Shown here: in pieces, positions 51,223-58,912 of the stretch
Numbering within the stretch: position 1 is the first letter of the stretch
Layout: every line of letters starts with the position of its first letter
Assembly: GCA_002429595.1 (NCBI GenBank)
Contig: DJAM01000020.1
Coordinates: forward strand, 1 to 64,000
Direction of reading: 5' to 3'
Source: Coxiellaceae bacterium UBA6002
GTDB taxonomy: Bacteria > Pseudomonadota > Gammaproteobacteria > UBA6002
DNA: 64,000 bases
Translations under genes and position numbers: made by a program
The notes under the pieces: model-generated
Seen by the model: only the letters and a program-made list of their open reading frames with translations
Told to the model about the DNA's origin: nothing
Database searches by the model: none

Positions 51223-52137
51223 TTAGTTTTCGGTTGCTGTTAAGCCGTCAAAAAGAGGCCATAAATCCCGTAGAAATTGACTAAATTCACCAGTCATAAT
51301 GGCGAAATCCAAATCGACCTGCTCTTTTTCCGACAGCGCTTTGGTGTCTTCACGTTGATTTTTGATTAACTCTAAAAACTTAATACGACGGATAGCAAGA
51401 TCTTCACTTAAGTCGAATGAAATTTTATCTTGCCATTTTAAAGCTAACTTAACGATCTGCTTTCCGGTGTGTAAATGACTTAAGATTTCATCGGCATTTA
51501 AATCGTGCTCTTTACATTTGATCATAGCTGTTTTTTGCTTTGGGTCTAACATTTCACAATTATTTTGCACAGTAAAAAAAGGCAAGTTCTCTTTACCCAC
51601 CAGCCACTGGGTCATAATGTTTTCAGGTTTACTTTTGGTTTGGGGTAATGCAAGTTTCAATGATCCTAGTGTTTTTCTCAAGAATGAACAGAGCTCTTCC
51701 GCTTTGTTGCGACTACTGCTATCAATTACTAGGTAGTTAGAATGAGTATCAAGATACGCAAAAATAATTTTTTTTCGTGAAAAGGCTTGGTGTCTTAAAT
51801 TAATAATAATTTGGTCCCGTAATTCCTTTTTTTCTTTACGATACACTGGACGATCTTCTGCTTTCTCGATCAATGCCAGTTTTTTTTCTAACTCCTCTTT
51901 AATGACACTACCTGGTAAAATCTTTTCTTCTTTACAAAACGCAATTAAATAAAATCCGGACAGATTGTGAACAAGAACTTGACTATCTAACCCGAAAGGA
52001 CTGACCCAACCTAAGCTTGCACTTTCAGATTTTGGACAAGGCATAAAAATGGCCTTAGCTAATAGAGCTTCAAGTTCCTCTGCAGAATACTGAAAATTTT
52101 CGGTTAGCTGATACAAGGTGATATTTTTAAAAAACAT
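51223..52137 (-). CDS. rdgC: Recombination-associated protein RdgC
   Basis: 304 residues, like E. coli RdgC. FFKNITLYQLTENF at the start, MPCPKSESASLGWVSPFG, ALPQTKSKPENIMTQWL and a C-terminal LDFAIMTGEFSQFLRDLWPLFDG are family marks. It forms a ring around DNA and restrains RecA. Here it lies on the minus strand between a metallophosphoesterase and kbl. Confidence 0.96.
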   Translation of the reverse strand: MFFKNITLYQLTENFQYSAEELEALLAKAIFMPCPKSESASLGWVSPFGLDSQVLVHNLSGFYLIAFCKEEKILPGSVIKEELEKKLALIEKAEDRPVYRKEKKELRDQIIINLRHQAFSRKKIIFAYLDTHSNYLVIDSSSRNKAEELCSFLRKTLGSLKLALPQTKSKPENIMTQWLVGKENLPFFTVQNNCEMLDPKQKTAMIKCKEHDLNADEILSHLHTGKQIVKLALKWQDKISFDLSEDLAIRRIKFLELIKNQREDTKALSEKEQVDLDFAIMTGEFSQFLRDLWPLFDGLTATEN

Positions 52138-52159
52138 AGTTAATCTCTTTTCTGCGTGA

Positions 52160-52954
52160 TTATTTTAAGGTGTTCGACTTAACCAATTGCCATTTACCAT
52201 CATTTTTTTGAAAACTGCATTTAGAGCGTTCTCTAAATAACAATTGATGATATTCATTTACGGTTATCGTGAGTTCATCTCGATTTTTTGCTTCAATCAA
52301 ATTATATGAATTGCTTTCGCCACGAAGACGCGTGGAAACTGCTGTTCCTGCCTGTACTATTAATGTCCTAATATCCAGCGCGGTAATATGAGAGCCACAA
52401 ACATTTGCTGTGGCTTTATGTAAATGACCCGATAAGATGAGATCGATGTCCAATTCTTTCAAAATATTGTGATGATGAGGTGTCGTAAATAATTCTTCGA
52501 ATGGATGGTGTACTACTAAAATTTTAATACCGTAATTAGCTAATGCAAACTTTTCCTGAAGTGTTGTCAGCTGTAGGTGAGTCACTCGTCCAGACTTCCA
52601 GGTAAAGGAATAAGCCGTGTTAATGCCGATGACACAAAGCAGGTCATCAATATAAGAAGGATAAAAGTCAGCGTTAATGTACTTGATGTAACGATTAAAC
52701 GGCGCCAAAAAACGTCGGGTGACATCATACAAGGGTACGTCGTGGTTGCCTGGTACGATGATCTTTGGAAAACGTATTTTACGAAGAAATTGCCCCGCTG
52801 CTTCAAATTGTTTACGACGCGCACGTTGGGTAAGATCGCCACTGACAACAACCAAATCAGGTTTATGTGCTTCAATATCTTCTAATAAGACGTTAGCAAC
52901 TTCTTGGTCTTCACGTCCAAAATGTAAATCGGAAATATGAATGATTTTTTTCAT
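52160..52954 (-). CDS. Calcineurin-like metallophosphoesterase
   Basis: 264 residues with the five metallophosphoesterase motifs: ISDLHFG, VVSGDLTQRAR, VPGNHDVP, VVHHPFEE and LSGHLHKA. It overlaps the lipid-kinase-like gene upstream by four bases. The pair is a frequent arrangement, suggesting phosphohydrolysis of a lipid or nucleotide, but the substrate is unknown. Confidence 0.93.
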   Translation of the reverse strand: MKKIIHISDLHFGREDQEVANVLLEDIEAHKPDLVVVSGDLTQRARRKQFEAAGQFLRKIRFPKIIVPGNHDVPLYDVTRRFLAPFNRYIKYINADFYPSYIDDLLCVIGINTAYSFTWKSGRVTHLQLTTLQEKFALANYGIKILVVHHPFEELFTTPHHHNILKELDIDLILSGHLHKATANVCGSHITALDIRTLIVQAGTAVSTRLRGESNSYNLIEAKNRDELTITVNEYHQLLFRERSKCSFQKNDGKWQLVKSNTLK

Positions 52955-53871
52955 CGTGTTTCTTCTGAAATAATTACAGTTAATTTTCGTGGCTGTATTT
53001 TATACAATAAGGGCGCACTCATGCGAAAAACCTCACCATCGACTGTCACATCCACTAATTTTTTTTCAACATTTATCTGGCATTGTGTGACGCTTTGAAT
53101 AGCAAACTTTCCTTTAATATGTTTTTTTCGAAAGAACAAGACATCAAATAATAACTTCAAAAAATCAGAGCGTGACACTGAACTGTTGATATAAAGAGTC
53201 AACAAGCCTTCTTGTAGTGTTTGACGTCGCGCCAACTTCAAAAATTCAAGTTCATAGCAATTATTTGAAACAAACACTAGCGGTGTCGTGACGGTTAACA
53301 GATGGCCTTCGAATTCATAAGATGCTTTTAGGAGTGGTAACTCTTTAAGCACATTAATCGTGGCAAAGGTCATTGCTAACCATTTTACCCAATTTCGAAA
53401 TAATAATCGGTATCGTACTGCTCTGCTATACAATCCTATTGAGGAATTATTTAAAAAATAGACCTCATTTACTTTCGCCACGTCTATTTTTTTTACGGAC
53501 CCTTTTAAAATGAGCTCAACACAGCTAGCATAATCCTGCGGTAGCATTAAGTCCTTAGCTAAGTGATTATACGTTCCAAACGGAATAATTCCTAAAGTAA
53601 TCTCCTCTTCAATAAATTTATTAACAACCGCATTGATTGTGCCATCTCCTCCTGCAACAATCACTAAGCGAGTCTGAGGTAGATCTTCTTTTGATAAAAT
53701 AGCTAACTGGTAAACGCTAACCATTTTAGGATAAAGATGATTATCCTTTAAAATTGTTATCAGCTCACCCAAATTTTTTTGATGTTTTAATCGCCTCGCA
53801 CCTGATGTTGGATTATAGATTAATAAACAGTTTGTGCCCTCTTCATTGTGATTGGGTGTGCTAACTGCCAT
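52951..53871 (-). CDS. Diacylglycerol/sphingosine kinase-family protein
   Basis: 306 residues from the ATG at 53871: NPTSGARRLKHQK, VIVAGGDGTINAVVNKF (ATP loop) and LGIIPFGTYNHLAKDL, the DAGK catalytic signature (G-G-D-G-T, G-T-x-N-x-x-A). The start overlaps the end of the rep gene by 11 bases, and its own end overlaps the phosphoesterase. An upstream TTG is a possible start. It phosphorylates a lipid alcohol. Confidence 0.9.
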   Translation of the reverse strand: MAVSTPNHNEEGTNCLLIYNPTSGARRLKHQKNLGELITILKDNHLYPKMVSVYQLAILSKEDLPQTRLVIVAGGDGTINAVVNKFIEEEITLGIIPFGTYNHLAKDLMLPQDYASCVELILKGSVKKIDVAKVNEVYFLNNSSIGLYSRAVRYRLLFRNWVKWLAMTFATINVLKELPLLKASYEFEGHLLTVTTPLVFVSNNCYELEFLKLARRQTLQEGLLTLYINSSVSRSDFLKLLFDVLFFRKKHIKGKFAIQSVTQCQINVEKKLVDVTVDGEVFRMSAPLLYKIQPRKLTVIISEETR

Positions 53872-55144
53872 CTGATAAAATTCCAACGCCTGCTGCTAGA
53901 AATTGCTCTAAATTGCCTTGAGCCGGCAATAAGCTCGGATATTGTTCGCGCAAAAAATGCCGAAAGACACTCTTCACTATTTGATTCTCCAAGCCATTGC
54001 AACGATATTTCTTCATCATGAAATGATTATTAGTTTGAGTTAAATGTGTTTCAAAAGCTACCAATAATTGTGCTTGCCTCTCAAGGCTAAAATTGTCATA
54101 AGCACGATCTACTTTCTGACTTTCTTCAAGATAAAATCGATCAGTCATTGCCGCTTGTTGCTTAGTTTTTTCATACGAGTCGACTAAAATGGAACGTTGT
54201 TTAACAGTAACAAAATCTTCGCTCAAGGCACTTTTTAGGTAAGCGGCGTAATTTCTTACGCGTCCGTTCTTAAATGCGGCAGAATTAATCACAATCGCGA
54301 TTTTTTCCTGAATATAGGCAGCCTCATAACGAGCCAAGATTTGATCTGCCTGCGTCTGGCTTAACCCAAAATCGGACAATAAAATCTGGCGTAGCTCTGC
54401 TACCGCGCCCTCCCCTGCTGGCTTATCCTCATTTTTGTCTGCTTGGAATACATTTTTATGTAACTTGAATCGAATTCGGTTGACTTGATGACCTTGTCGC
54501 TCAATCTCCGGTTCTACTCGGATTTCGGCATAGCGATTGATTTCCTCGATCGATTTATCAATCACCCTGCGTTTAAAATCACGAAAAATGACGTACTTAT
54601 CATCCGGGACACCCATTAATTTCCTAAAGGTACTTAAGGCAAACCATCGGGTGTGAGAAAGGTTTTGATAACGAATACAATTCTCATAGAGAGCTAACGC
54701 ATAGTTTGACTTAAATTTTGCTTGGACTGAGATATTAATTCGGCCATACATCTCGGGCATGAATAATAATTTTTTGAGATGGCTACTGTAGGAATAGGTA
54801 CAAAGACCATTGCGAATCCCAACGCTTGCTAGAATTGAACTGGCATTCCAATCCTCCTGATGCGGGTCTTTTTTATCGCCTAATAAATTCCATTCAATCA
54901 CAGTTGAGATAAGTGCCTTTAATGCTTTTTTGATACTGTCATAGTCATGACTACTATATCCGATCAAGGAACATAATGTTTTAATTGGAATGATATGCTC
55001 TTCTGTCGATAAAAGTTCATCAAAGGCATGGTATAGCAAGACATTGCTAATTTTGCGCTGTAACAGCGACAAGGTGTTGGAACAGTGAATACTGCCAACA
55101 TGTTTTTTTAATTCAAGCTCCTTAGGGTCTTTTTCACTTAACAT
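53861..55144 (-). CDS. Rep_3-family replication initiator
   Basis: 427 residues. The N-terminal SNTLSLLQRKISNVLLYHA...YDSIKKALKALISTVIEWNLL is the Rep_3 first winged helix. RINISVQAKFKSNYALALYENC...FALSTFRKLMGV...VIFRDFKRRVIDKSIEEIN is the second, with DNA contacts. The C-terminal third is an extension not recognised. It binds the iterons 20-260 bp upstream to start replication and represses itself. AAGGAA lies upstream of the ATG. The first iteron lies in its promoter. Confidence 0.92.
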   Translation of the reverse strand: MLSEKDPKELELKKHVGSIHCSNTLSLLQRKISNVLLYHAFDELLSTEEHIIPIKTLCSLIGYSSHDYDSIKKALKALISTVIEWNLLGDKKDPHQEDWNASSILASVGIRNGLCTYSYSSHLKKLLFMPEMYGRINISVQAKFKSNYALALYENCIRYQNLSHTRWFALSTFRKLMGVPDDKYVIFRDFKRRVIDKSIEEINRYAEIRVEPEIERQGHQVNRIRFKLHKNVFQADKNEDKPAGEGAVAELRQILLSDFGLSQTQADQILARYEAAYIQEKIAIVINSAAFKNGRVRNYAAYLKSALSEDFVTVKQRSILVDSYEKTKQQAAMTDRFYLEESQKVDRAYDNFSLERQAQLLVAFETHLTQTNNHFMMKKYRCNGLENQIVKSVFRHFLREQYPSLLPAQGNLEQFLAAGVGILSDGS

Positions 55145-55165
55145 CCTAGTATTCCTTCACGTAAT

Positions 55166-55406
55166 CCTGTAGACGTCACATTATGATGGCTAGACAGGAT
55201 GCTTCGTGCCTGCCCAAGTCTAATTCTGCCACAAATTCGATAATTATTTATAATAATTGCGTATTTTTAATAGAGTATTATTATTTTTTATCGTCAAACT
55301 CTCTTCCTGTGGACGTCACACTTGTGCCTGTAAACGTCACAGTTAAGTCCTGTATTTGTCACAGTATCATCCTGTGACTGTCACATGCTACCCCGTAAAT
55401 GTCACA
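55166..55406 (+). repeat. Iteron array of the replication origin
   Basis: Consensus CCTGTnnACGTCACA / CCTGTnnnTGTCACA (15 bp). Copies are at 55166-55180 (alone, in the rep promoter), 55306-55320, 55327-55341, 55349-55363, 55371-55385 and 55392-55406 (first T as C). Spacing in the block of five is 21-22 bp, i.e. two helical turns, so initiator molecules bind on one face. The region to about 55600 is AT-rich and probably the opening site. Confidence 0.9.
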
Positions 55407-55612
55407 GTATTGGCATTTTTTATTAATAAATTCATGCTCTTACAGGGTCTAAACTATTTAAACTTAATTAAACAAAGAAACACACAAGAGAGATTTTTTT
55501 AATTCTTTATTTAATCAATTACCAGGGAATGCAGATTAGCATAACGACATCTATTCAGCTATGCAATAATAAGCTACTCTATGTCATACATTACTCTTAA
55601 GAAGGAACTATT

Positions 55613-56497
55613 ATGTATATCGTTGCACCTGTCAATAATAAAGGTGGTGTTGGTAAATCGACAGTCAGTCGTTTACTACTTGAATACTTCTCGGCGGTTT
55701 GCGGCTATCGGACGTTAGCACTTGATCTTGATCCACAATGTAACTTATCCAGGCGCTTCTTAAAAATGGAGATAGATCCAGTCGATACGCAGGGTGTATT
55801 GCCACCCCAACATCCTGATTATGATCCAAATGATCCTGACGATAATGCCACTTGGAGTGGTCGTAGTTCCATTGCAGATATTTTCTATGGGGAACCAGTC
55901 TTCCCCTACGCTACCAACATTCCAACCTTAGATATCGCTCCTGGACATTCAGCAAAACTGTTGGCAGCTGAAGCGGTTCGCAAATCGGAAGTGTCAGAAA
56001 AGGTGCATTCACAGCTGAAATTATTTTTGGATCTTCCTGAAGTAAAAGCTGCATACGATATGGTTGTCATCGACACCCCACCTTCAAAAGGCCCCCTTAC
56101 TATCAGCGTTGTTAAAGCAGCTACTCATATATTAATTCCATCGATCATGGAGCCTCAGCCTATTGAAGGTGTGTTTGGTATGTTGCAACTGTGGAAGCAA
56201 GAGCAACTACAACGCAGTAATGCGAACCCCCTTAACCTAATTGGCATTTTGCCCAACATGTTTCGTAATGTTCGCTTGCATCAAGATTTACTCATCGAAC
56301 TTAAAGAGAATCGGGCAATCTCAGAATTTGTTTTGCCTTTGTGTCTGGGTCAACGTACTATTTTTTCCGAAATGGATGCAGAAGGGGCTTCTGCCGCCAC
56401 TGTTTTTGAATTGCCGGACCACAATAAGGCCAAATTGGAAGCTCTTGCAGCCTGTGATCACATTGCTAAAAGGATCCACAATCATGACGAAGCGTAA
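55613..56497 (+). CDS. parA: ParA-family partition ATPase
   Basis: 294 residues: deviant Walker A NNKGGVGKST (8-17), DLDPQCNLS, Walker B MVVIDTPPSKGPL and ILIPSIMEPQPIEGVFG. It segregates the replicon by ATP-dependent nucleoid binding. It lacks the N-terminal HTH of larger type Ia ParA, so another protein (perhaps the 112-residue product) may repress the operon. It overlaps parB by 14 bases. Confidence 0.94.
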   Translation: MYIVAPVNNKGGVGKSTVSRLLLEYFSAVCGYRTLALDLDPQCNLSRRFLKMEIDPVDTQGVLPPQHPDYDPNDPDDNATWSGRSSIADIFYGEPVFPYATNIPTLDIAPGHSAKLLAAEAVRKSEVSEKVHSQLKLFLDLPEVKAAYDMVVIDTPPSKGPLTISVVKAATHILIPSIMEPQPIEGVFGMLQLWKQEQLQRSNANPLNLIGILPNMFRNVRLHQDLLIELKENRAISEFVLPLCLGQRTIFSEMDAEGASAATVFELPDHNKAKLEALAACDHIAKRIHNHDEA

Positions 56498-57494
56498 AGT
56501 ATTTGGAATCTCGAAAGATCTCAATGAAGGAATGAGTCAAACCATCAATGCAGCCAAAAATAATGCCGGCCAACTGCGTTATGAAGTCATTCCCTTGTCT
56601 AAAATCAAGCTTGACCCGAACAATCCACGTAAATTAGCGCTAAAACTGGATGACATTAAAGAAGATATTGTTCTTGAAAGCCATGATCCTCTTTATGATC
56701 GCAAGAAAAAGGAGCTGGATGGTATTAAAAGCTTGGCGACTTCAATTAAAAAGCAGGGTGTCCGTAATGCTGTTGAGGTCTATAAAGACGGCGTCCATTA
56801 CCGTTTAATTTCCGGTGAACGACGCGTCTTAGCGTCGTTGTTAGCTGGCAAGGAAGATATTCCTGCGCGGATTATTGATGATCAGCCGAGCGAATTTGAT
56901 ATTCGTTATCTCCAGTGGATTGAGAATATCGAACGAGAAGATTTAAGTATTTGGGAACGGTTGCAGAATGTCCAACAATTAATCACCGCCTATGCTCAAA
57001 ACGAACAAGTCACGGTGACAGCCACGTTGTTAAAAGATCTTATTGGATGTAGTTTGCCGCACGCTATGACTTACCTTGCTGTTCTCCAAGCACCCATGGA
57101 TGTCCAACAATTACTGCAGGAGAATGTGCTCACTAATTTAGAAAAAGCGGCCCTGCTTAGCAAAACCCAAGACCCCTCGTTGCGGGCGCAATTAGTCAAA
57201 GCCTGTGTTCAGGACAATTTACCATTAGCTGCTCTTAAAAAAATAGCCCTCGATCACGGGAAACCCGCTATCAAACCCATCATGCCCAAAAGAGTAGGGC
57301 GCACAGCAAAGCGAATTACCCTGGGCTATACCACTCAGATTCTGGTGGTCCAAAAACTGATGACATCAGCGCTTTCGTTGCCCGAGTTTGCTACCCATAG
57401 CGACCATTTCGCGAGCCTTGACTGGAATAATCTTGCTGACGTGAGCAAAGCGTTTCAAAAGTTAATTAAGATCATGGAAGCGCGTACCGCGTAA
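56484..57494 (+). CDS. parB: ParB/RepB-family partition protein
   Basis: 336 residues from the ATG at 56484. LSKIKLDPNNPRKLAL, GVHYRLISGERRVLASLLAGK (CTP-binding box), WIENIEREDLSIWERLQNV (arginine patch) and a KorB-like HTH (VTATLLKDLIGCSLPHAMTYLAVL). It binds parS and loads ParA. An internal insertion (LKLDDIKEDIVLESHDPLYDRKKKELDG) before the CTP box is longer than usual. Confidence 0.94.
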   Translation: MTKRKVFGISKDLNEGMSQTINAAKNNAGQLRYEVIPLSKIKLDPNNPRKLALKLDDIKEDIVLESHDPLYDRKKKELDGIKSLATSIKKQGVRNAVEVYKDGVHYRLISGERRVLASLLAGKEDIPARIIDDQPSEFDIRYLQWIENIEREDLSIWERLQNVQQLITAYAQNEQVTVTATLLKDLIGCSLPHAMTYLAVLQAPMDVQQLLQENVLTNLEKAALLSKTQDPSLRAQLVKACVQDNLPLAALKKIALDHGKPAIKPIMPKRVGRTAKRITLGYTTQILVVQKLMTSALSLPEFATHSDHFASLDWNNLADVSKAFQKLIKIMEARTA

Positions 57495-57513
57495 ATTATC
57501 TAGAGAGTAATTC

Positions 57514-57852
57514 ATGGTGACCAAACTTAAAACAACCGTTCGTCTTCCCCAAACTACACGGCGTGAAATGATCAATGCCGTCATAGCCGATGGTTATGGT
57601 CTACGCGGTAAGAGTCGCTGGATCTGTGAAGCAATACAACAACTGCTCAAAAGACATAATTTCCCTGAGTTAGTCGATATCGGTAATGAGCTAAGCGGCC
57701 TTTATGATGTGGAGGCTATTTATCTCACGCCAGAGCTTAAAGGGTTGCTTGACCAGGCGCTAATCGCGGTGCGAAAAACATACCCGTCGATGGAAGGTGT
57801 GCAAAGCTGTATCATTCGCACCAGTATTATTCAGCGATTATTACGCTCTTAG
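57514..57852 (+). CDS. Ribbon-helix-helix-like replicon protein
   Basis: 112 residues starting MVTKLKTTVRLPQTTRREMINAVIADGYGLRGKSRWICEAIQQLL, a ribbon-helix-helix-like N-terminus followed by a helical C-terminal domain. The gene follows parB by 19 bp. By position it is a partition regulator or centromere-binding accessory protein; this is inference. Confidence 0.65.
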   Translation: MVTKLKTTVRLPQTTRREMINAVIADGYGLRGKSRWICEAIQQLLKRHNFPELVDIGNELSGLYDVEAIYLTPELKGLLDQALIAVRKTYPSMEGVQSCIIRTSIIQRLLRS

Positions 57853-57879
57853 TTAAGTGACTTAACTTGGGCTTAAGTC
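57851..57879. repeat. Nested palindromes after the par operon
   Basis: AGTTAAGTGACTTAACT (57851-57867) is a perfect 17-base palindrome overlapping the preceding stop codon. GACTTAA (57859-57865) also pairs with TTAAGTC (57873-57879). It may be an operator, centromere element or weak terminator. Confidence 0.6.
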
Positions 57880-57940
57880 TTTGAAAAATATATAATTAGT
57901 TAATATTTAATTCTTGTTTCAAATTGCCTAACCCGAAAAG

Positions 57941-57955
57941 TGTGACATTTACAGG
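57941..57955 (-). repeat. Lone inverted iteron
   Basis: TGTGACATTTACAGG is the exact reverse complement of an iteron (CCTGTAAATGTCACA). It stands alone, on the opposite strand, about 2.5 kb from the main array and one base before the parS-like palindrome. Confidence 0.85.
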
Positions 57956-57956
57956 A

Positions 57957-57972
57957 TGTTCCACATAGAACA
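57957..57972. other. parS-like imperfect palindrome
   Basis: TGTTCCACATAGAACA has perfect 5-bp arms (TGTTC/GAACA) and matches the chromosomal parS consensus TGTTTCACGTGAAACA at 12 of 16 positions. A chance match of equal score exists inside the RND gene, so identity as parS rests on position beside the par genes. Confidence 0.4.
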
Positions 57973-58062
57973 ATCACCTGACAGACGGTATGAGAAAATT
58001 GAAAAAAACAAAAAACACTCTAGACTAGGGTTTCATTCATTTAAGACCCATAGGGAAAAACT

Positions 58063-58803
58063 ATGCAGTATTTGCATAAGATAGGCGCCTGGATAGTACA
58101 TTTGTTCACAGCAAGCGGAGCGGTTTTAGGGGTCTACGCTATCGATGCTGCCTATCAACAACACTATTTAACAATGTTCTGGTTAGTCGGGATTGCGATC
58201 ATTGTTGATGCCTTAGACGGAACCTTGGCCCGTTGGATTAAAGTGAAATCACAACTGCCGTTGTTTGATGGTGCCTTGCTAGACAATATTGTAGATTACC
58301 TGAACTATGTGATTGTCCCGGCGATTTTTTTACTGACCGGCCCATTATTACCTCTTAAGTTTCGTGCCTTGGGTGCTGTGGTGATCGTGCTAACGTCTGC
58401 ATACCAATTTTGTCAGGCGGAAGCCAAAACATCCGATCATTTTTTCAAAGGTTTTCCGAGTTACTGGAATATTGTGGTTTTTTATCTCTACTTCTGGCAG
58501 ATTCAACCACACGTGAACCTGATGATTATTTTGTTTTTGGCGGTGTTAATCTTTGTGCCAATTAAATATGTTTACCCGTCAAGGTTAGAGTTTTTTGCTG
58601 AGAAGAAGATCTTTCGTCTTGGAATGGGGCTTGCGACATTGTTGTGGGGCGCTGCGACCTTTGGTTTACTCTTTATTTATCCAAAAACAAATAGTATTAT
58701 GGTCTGTATTTCAATGGGTTACTTGCTACTGTATACAGTTGTAAGTGTTTTTAAAACGTATACTCTACCTGTAAAAAAGTGTGCTGCACGACTTTTAAAT
58801 TAA
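58063..58803 (+). CDS. pcs: Phosphatidylcholine synthase
   Basis: A 246-residue integral membrane CDP-alcohol phosphatidyltransferase: D52-G-x2-A56-R57, then G70-x3-D74-x3-D78 with a 12-residue spacer, and about seven helices. The N-terminal IGAWIVHLFTASGAVLGVYA and YVYPSR near the end are Pcs-like. It makes phosphatidylcholine directly from CDP-diacylglycerol and choline, using host choline in intracellular bacteria. It is the first gene after the par/iteron region. Confidence 0.93.
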   Translation: MQYLHKIGAWIVHLFTASGAVLGVYAIDAAYQQHYLTMFWLVGIAIIVDALDGTLARWIKVKSQLPLFDGALLDNIVDYLNYVIVPAIFLLTGPLLPLKFRALGAVVIVLTSAYQFCQAEAKTSDHFFKGFPSYWNIVVFYLYFWQIQPHVNLMIILFLAVLIFVPIKYVYPSRLEFFAEKKIFRLGMGLATLLWGAATFGLLFIYPKTNSIMVCISMGYLLLYTVVSVFKTYTLPVKKCAARLLN

Positions 58804-58912
58804 ATAATAACGCCTGGTAGCTGTAACATGTTCTACAAATCGAATGAATTTTTCATTGATTGCATATTATTTGGTAGAATAAGTCACCCTTGACTCCCTA
58901 GAGGGAAGAAGC

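Noticed and set aside
55183..55377. Open frame of 64 codons
   Set aside because: It runs through the iteron array; no ribosome site, no family pattern, and the DNA repeats explain the sequence.
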